DNA from: Candidatus Hodarchaeota archaeon
GTDB lineage: Archaea; Asgardarchaeota; Heimdallarchaeia; Hodarchaeales; Hodarchaeaceae
Length of the DNA stretch: 7,770 bases
Assembly: GCA_016839665.1 (NCBI GenBank)
Contig: JAEOTU010000223.1
Span: forward strand, 1 to 7,770
Reading direction: 5' to 3'
Position numbers and translations under genes: made by a program. Under the pieces are notes generated by a model. That model made no database searches. It was not told the origin of the DNA and worked only from the letters and a program-made list of their open reading frames with translations. Of this stretch, positions 4,853-7,770 are shown in pieces; within the stretch, counting starts at the first letter, position 1, and each line of letters starts with the position of its first letter.

Positions 4853-5114
4853 AACTATTCATGTTAAAGACGAGGTGTGGAAGAAACTTAATTCGCTAAA
4901 AGAGCCAGGCCAATCAATGAATGAAGTCATTGAACACCTTTTAGCAATCAATGAATCCAATCTTAGGCAAAGAGCTTCTGAGAATTCAACCAGCTCATTC
5001 GAGGAATTTGACGCATTACTTGATGATTTTGTTTCAACAATTTCAGAGAAATCAATCCAAGAAACAATAGAAATCTCTCGGAAATCCTTTTCAAAGGAAG
5101 TTTTGGAGAAATGA
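4848..5114 (+). CDS. vapB: VapB-type antitoxin
   Basis: The 88-residue antitoxin partner of the PIN-domain toxin encoded next to it. Residues 1-32 (MTTIHVKDEVWKKLNSLK, PGQSMNEVIEHLL) match the pattern of short archaeal VapB antitoxins: a beta strand with alternating residues, a helix, then a second helix. This N-terminal part should dimerise and bind the operator. The C-terminal part (33-88) is polar and rich in Ser, Glu and Phe (SFEEFDALLDDF, SRKSFSKEVLEK). It is probably unfolded until it wraps the toxin and blocks its active site. An upstream TTG at 4833 is in frame, but ATG 4848 is chosen because it gives the family start MTTI and the promoter leaves no room for a leader. The stop overlaps the toxin start by four bases (ATGA), implying translational coupling. 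Confidence 0.85.
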   Translation: MTTIHVKDEVWKKLNSLKEPGQSMNEVIEHLLAINESNLRQRASENSTSSFEEFDALLDDFVSTISEKSIQETIEISRKSFSKEVLEK

Positions 5115-5524
5115 ATCAAATTCTCTTAGATACCAATGTCTTCAACGATAAGCCATTACTTAAAAAAGTGAAAATTCACTCTCAGAAGGGAAACGTCCAA
5201 GCATTCGTCAATCCTGTGATTTATCTCGAATTAGGGTACATTTTCCGAGTTCGACATAAATTCCATGTGTTTAAAAAGGTATTAGAAGAAGCAGCTATTA
5301 AATGTATATCGTTGACAGCACGTACAGCTGAACAAGCAAGTCAACTAGCTATAAATTTTAAGGATGATCCCCGTGGGGCCCAATATTTCTTTCGTGACTG
5401 CTTAATAGGTGCCACTGCCCTAGAAAACGATTTTATTCTTATAACTACTAATAAAAAGGATTTTCCTTATTTAACGAAGAAATGGACACCTCTAGAATTT
5501 ATTGAAACTCTACTACATCCATAA
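5111..5524 (+). CDS. vapC: VapC-type PIN-domain ribonuclease toxin
   Basis: The 137-residue protein is a complete PIN domain, the metal-dependent RNase fold of VapC toxins. The acidic active-site residues are visible: Asp7 in LLDTNVF, Glu40 in IYLELGY, Asp96 in FFRDCLIGATAL, and Asp117 with Asn114 in TTNKKDF. Size and order of motifs are normal, with no truncation, so the toxin is probably active unless held by VapB. VapC enzymes cut tRNA or rRNA; the target here cannot be told. It overlaps vapB by ATGA and ends with TAA at 5522-5524, eight bases before the partial ATPase 3'-end copy. The placement suggests acquisition of the module as a unit and possible stabilisation of the neighbouring ParA-like locus. 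Confidence 0.9.
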   Translation: MNQILLDTNVFNDKPLLKKVKIHSQKGNVQAFVNPVIYLELGYIFRVRHKFHVFKKVLEEAAIKCISLTARTAEQASQLAINFKDDPRGAQYFFRDCLIGATALENDFILITTNKKDFPYLTKKWTPLEFIETLLHP

Positions 5525-5531
5525 CATTGGA

Positions 5532-5574
5532 TGCAATATCTTCAGAATCAAACATCCTGATCTTAATTTCTTGT
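5532..5574 (+). pseudogene. Fragment of the 3' end of a ParA/MinD-like gene
   Basis: Translated in the frame starting at 5532, this stretch gives CNIFRIKHPDLNF, which matches RSIFSIKHPEHYF in the ATPase encoded at 3866-4660. The shared DNA is 31 of 38 bases, with substitutions that mostly keep the amino acid or its class (IF-IKHP intact). Similarity stops at the vapC end on the left and at the tail of the opposite-strand remnant (5575) on the right. It has no start codon or ATPase motifs, so it is a relic of either a paralogue or a duplication. Confidence 0.55.
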
Positions 5575-5775
5575 TCACCTTCTTCTTCGCTTGGAAGTAC
5601 GGAAAACGAGTAGTCCAGCAATTGTTAAGAGTAAGAGAATTCCCACATTCTGGATTGACAGGAGTGGTTTATTCGACGGAGTCACTGTTGTTGTTTTGTT
5701 ATTTTGAATAACAAATACCCCACTAGAAACACTTTCAGTTTGAATTCCCCAGGGGCATTTGGCAACCACCTTCAC
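5575..5775 (-). pseudogene. Truncated C-terminal tail of a surface-anchored protein
   Basis: A 66-codon frame opens with GTG just after an in-frame TAG. The first 25 residues (KVVAKCPWGIQTESVSSGVFVIQ) read like the last strands of an extracellular Ig-like domain, whose usual form is V-V-A-x-x-x-x-G with a closing F-x-I strand. A short Thr-rich linker, a hydrophobic helix (about 42-59) and a very basic end (RTSKRRRR) follow. This is the anchor of a larger exported protein, but no signal peptide or body is present, so it is probably a decayed or truncated gene. It starts 41 bases after the ABC ATPase gene on the same strand. A genuine small membrane protein co-transcribed with the ABC operon cannot be excluded. 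Confidence 0.5.
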
Positions 5776-5816
5776 TTTTTCCTAATGGACTGAAAAGAGA
5801 GAAAAAAGAAAGAATC

Positions 5817-6491
5817 TCAAACGAACCTACCAGATGACATTCTGTGAGTTTGATCGGCGTACCGTTTGAGTTCCTCATTATGAGTGACAACTAGGATGGC
5901 TGTATCCCGCTTGGTGAAGCTCTTCAGAAGTCGCATGATCGAAGCAGCATTGTCTGTATCAAGGTTTCCAGTTGGTTCATCAGCAAAAATGATTCGAGGT
6001 TTTCCTACAAGCGCTCGGGCAATCCCAACCCGCTGTTGTTCTCCACCGCTCAGTTCACCAGGATAATTATCTGCTTTGTCCCATAGACCAACTTGTTTCA
6101 AGAGAGAAACAGCACGGGTTCTCATTTCTCTACCTTTTATTTTCATGGGATAAAGTGGCGATTCAATGTTTTCCAGGGCAGTCATAATGGGAATAAGCTC
6201 CCAGTTTTGAAAAATGAATCCAACATTACCTCTTCTAAAGGCAGCTAATTTCTCTTCATCCCAATCTGCGATATTTTCATCATCATAGAGAACTTTCCCT
6301 TCCGAGGCTTTGTCCAAACCTGAAAGAATGTTCAATAAAGTTGATTTTCCTGACCCCGAGGGACCCGTCACCATGACCATTTTTGCTTTTGGGATTTGCA
6401 TATCGACGTCATTGACCGCGATCACTACCTCTTTTCCTCGGGTGTATTCCTTACTCAAGTTTTTGGCTTCAATTACTACTCTAGTGCTCAT
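5817..6491 (-). CDS. ABC transporter ATPase, MacB/LolD type
   Basis: The 224-residue nucleotide-binding subunit belongs to the MacB/LolD/FtsE class. Motifs are complete: Walker [10 protein letters not shown] at 43-51, Q-loop Gln95 in [10 protein letters not shown], signature LSGGEQQR at 147-154, Walker [13 protein letters not shown] at 167-178, and H-loop His204 in [16 protein letters not shown] and FQNxELIP are hallmarks of the class that pairs with FtsX-like permeases and drives mechanical work such as lipoprotein or peptide extrusion rather than classic import. ATG at 6489-6491 is chosen because GAGGTGA lies five bases upstream; an in-frame TTG at 6524 would overlap the permease gene and lacks such a site. 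It follows the permease gene by 10 bases in one operon. The substrate is not evident. Confidence 0.95.
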   Translation of the reverse strand: MSTRVVIEAKNLSKEYTRGKEVVIAVNDVDMQIPKAKMVMVTGPSGSGKSTLLNILSGLDKASEGKVLYDDENIADWDEEKLAAFRRGNVGFIFQNWELIPIMTALENIESPLYPMKIKGREMRTRAVSLLKQVGLWDKADNYPGELSGGEQQRVGIARALVGKPRIIFADEPTGNLDTDNAASIMRLLKSFTKRDTAILVVTHNEELKRYADQTHRMSSGRFV

Positions 6492-6496
6492 TTTTT

Positions 6497-6503
6497 TCAC
6501 CTC
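6497..6503 (-). promoter_or_regulatory. Strong ribosome-binding site overlapping the permease stop
   Basis: On the minus strand GAGGTGA spans 6503-6497, five bases before the ATPase ATG (6491). It overlaps the permease stop TGA (6504-6502), so translation of the two subunits is probably coupled. Confidence 0.7.
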
Positions 6504-7704
6504 ACTTTTGTCGGAAAATTTCAATTGGTCGAACTGCGAGAATGCGGAACGTTATCAAGAAAAAACCAGGAATACAAAAGATGACTACAGCAAAGAAGGA
6601 AAAGAGTGCTGTTGAAGAAAAGATGATATAAAACACATAGGAACCCTGGCTAACGAAGTATAAATATCCTTGAATGGCTAACAATCCAATTACGTACCCT
6701 GTTATCGCTACCACAAGGATTTCGCTTAAGACTACTATTCGTACATTCCAGCCAGAATACCCCATTGCTTTTAGTACCGCTACTTCTCTCCTACGGAATC
6801 GTGTTATCAAGTAGGAGTATAATGTACTCACCATAAATGTGCCAAACATTCCAAATAACAATGATAGGACCATCATATTTCTTGTTTCGTCTTTATTTGC
6901 CTTGTTTGTAAAAATAGGATCTTGAAAACCAGTAAGACCTGTATGAGTACTTGCAAGAGTATCCACATTATCATAGGTTTGACCGGTGAAAATTTGCATA
7001 AAATCACCACCTGCTAATATTGAAACGGAATGTATATAGATTTCATCATTGTCATAACCTAGATGATTTGTGCTAACAAGTAAGTCAAACGCGTCTTCAG
7101 TGATCAAAATCCATTCAAAATTTGTATCAGTAGCAACTGTTGATGCTTCTGGTTTCTCATAAATCCCTGACACTCTTAAATCAAATGTAGAATCAATATC
7201 TTCTCCTAGTTTAAATTTTGTCCCGACAACTGGTTTTGTGAAAAGAAGTACATCATCACCCGCCTCGTCATCTTCTAGTTCCATAAAGATATTCTCTGAC
7301 ACTAACACATCATCGTCACTGTTAGGAAAAGTGCCTGAAACTAGATTATTGGGTTTAATTTCGGAAAAAGCCCAAGGGTATTTCGGATCAATACTAAATA
7401 TCCGTAAGCTAGATCCAAAGTTCACATATTTGAAATAAATTACCGCTTCAGCACCAATTACATTTTGTCCTATTGCTGTTTCAGCGGCATCAAGACGAAT
7501 ATTAGGACCTGTACCAAAGCCACTAGCCTTAAGCACGACCCCTCGATGAGTTAATAGCTCTTGACGTGAAAAGTTATCAAAATAGCTTAATAATAAGATG
7601 GTTGCTCCACTAAGGATCGCAAAAACAATTACAAAGGTGAAAAACCTTCTTCGGGAGCGTGTGCTGAAAATAATTGATTTTCTTAAAAGTTTTAACATAC
7701 CCAT
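6502..7704 (-). CDS. FtsX/MacB-family ABC permease
   Basis: The 400-residue protein has the four-helix layout of the MacB/FtsX/LolC superfamily. A basic N-terminus (LLRKSIIFSTRSRRR) precedes membrane helix 1 at about 21-41. An extracellular domain of about 235 residues follows, and three helices close the protein (about 279-302, 325-350, 355-385). The loop RFRRREVAVLKAMGYSGWNV after helix 2 is the coupling region that contacts the ATPase and is the clearest family signature; the ending LAVRPIEIFRQ is also typical. The outer domain is acidic and rich in beta-type sequence (EDDEAGDDVLLF, STFDLRVSGIYE), like MacB periplasmic domains. ATG 7704 is used; Met3 is an alternative. It is first in a two-gene operon with the ATPase. 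No adaptor (MacA-like) gene is in the window. Probable role: export or mechanotransmission at the cell envelope. Confidence 0.93.
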   Translation of the reverse strand: MGMLKLLRKSIIFSTRSRRRFFTFVIVFAILSGATILLLSYFDNFSRQELLTHRGVVLKASGFGTGPNIRLDAAETAIGQNVIGAEAVIYFKYVNFGSSLRIFSIDPKYPWAFSEIKPNNLVSGTFPNSDDDVLVSENIFMELEDDEAGDDVLLFTKPVVGTKFKLGEDIDSTFDLRVSGIYEKPEASTVATDTNFEWILITEDAFDLLVSTNHLGYDNDEIYIHSVSILAGGDFMQIFTGQTYDNVDTLASTHTGLTGFQDPIFTNKANKDETRNMMVLSLLFGMFGTFMVSTLYSYLITRFRRREVAVLKAMGYSGWNVRIVVLSEILVVAITGYVIGLLAIQGYLYFVSQGSYVFYIIFSSTALFSFFAVVIFCIPGFFLITFRILAVRPIEIFRQK

Positions 7705-7770
7705 TATTGTTTTTTCCTTCTACTCTGAATTTTATGTGTTGACTTGTCATTTTAACAGATATTACTTAAA

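Noticed and set aside
4859..5119. 86-codon minus-strand frame
   Set aside because: Entirely antisense to vapB, whose identity is well supported by its toxin partner.
5502..5711. 69-codon plus-strand ORF as a gene
   Set aside because: It starts inside vapC and runs antisense to the surface-protein tail. Only its 5532-5574 part carries meaning, as an ATPase-gene fragment.
6310..6615. 101-codon plus-strand frame
   Set aside because: Antisense to the ABC ATPase and the end of the permease, both with full motifs.

Overview
This AT-rich window (roughly 35-40% G+C by eye) looks archaeal. Evidence: BRE/TATA-type promoter elements (CGAAAC followed by TTTTTAAG at 2574-2589; AGAAAAG followed by TTTTTAAAT at 4805-4820), AGGTGA/GAGGTGA ribosome-binding sites, a VapBC pair with a short archaeal-style antitoxin, and exported proteins that end in a hydrophobic anchor plus a Lys/Arg tail. 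The proteins resemble those of Asgard archaea, perhaps Heimdallarchaeia, but that placement is only an impression. No rRNA, tRNA or CRISPR array was seen.

Left part (1-2302): mostly membrane and surface functions. It holds the 3' end of a surface-anchored protein (1-120, +), a secreted and anchored 191-aa protein (252-827, -), a 102-aa ORF that looks like the broken N-terminus of an IS transposase (866-1174, -), an orphan five-helix membrane protein (1212-1856, +) and an unrecognised 120-aa soluble protein (1940-2302, -).

Centre (2303-4660): the most interesting part. A structured 368-bp divergent intergenic region contains an AT-rich inverted repeat and a promoter followed by four direct copies of an 11-bp element with core GTTGAT. 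It leads into three same-strand genes: an 88-aa winged-helix protein, a 216-aa coiled-coil plus winged-helix protein, and a ParA/MinD-family ATPase. Between the first two lie a perfect 18-bp dyad (3002-3019) and three 12-bp-phased TTTAAAAAT repeats (3110-3142). Gene order and protein architecture recall the three-part aspA-parB-parA DNA segregation system of Sulfolobus plasmid pNOB8. I propose a diverged partition or positioning cassette with its own DNA sites.

Right of it (4661-5816): a vapBC toxin-antitoxin operon with an operator dyad overlapping the vapB start. A partial copy of the 3' end of the ATPase gene follows vapC, so vapBC is bracketed by 38-bp imperfect direct repeats. Next is a truncated tail of a surface protein on the opposite strand. 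This is a scarred, rearranged zone.

Right end (5817-7704, -): a two-gene ABC operon, with a MacB/FtsX-type permease followed by a LolD/MacB-type ATPase that has a strong Shine-Dalgarno overlapping the permease stop codon.
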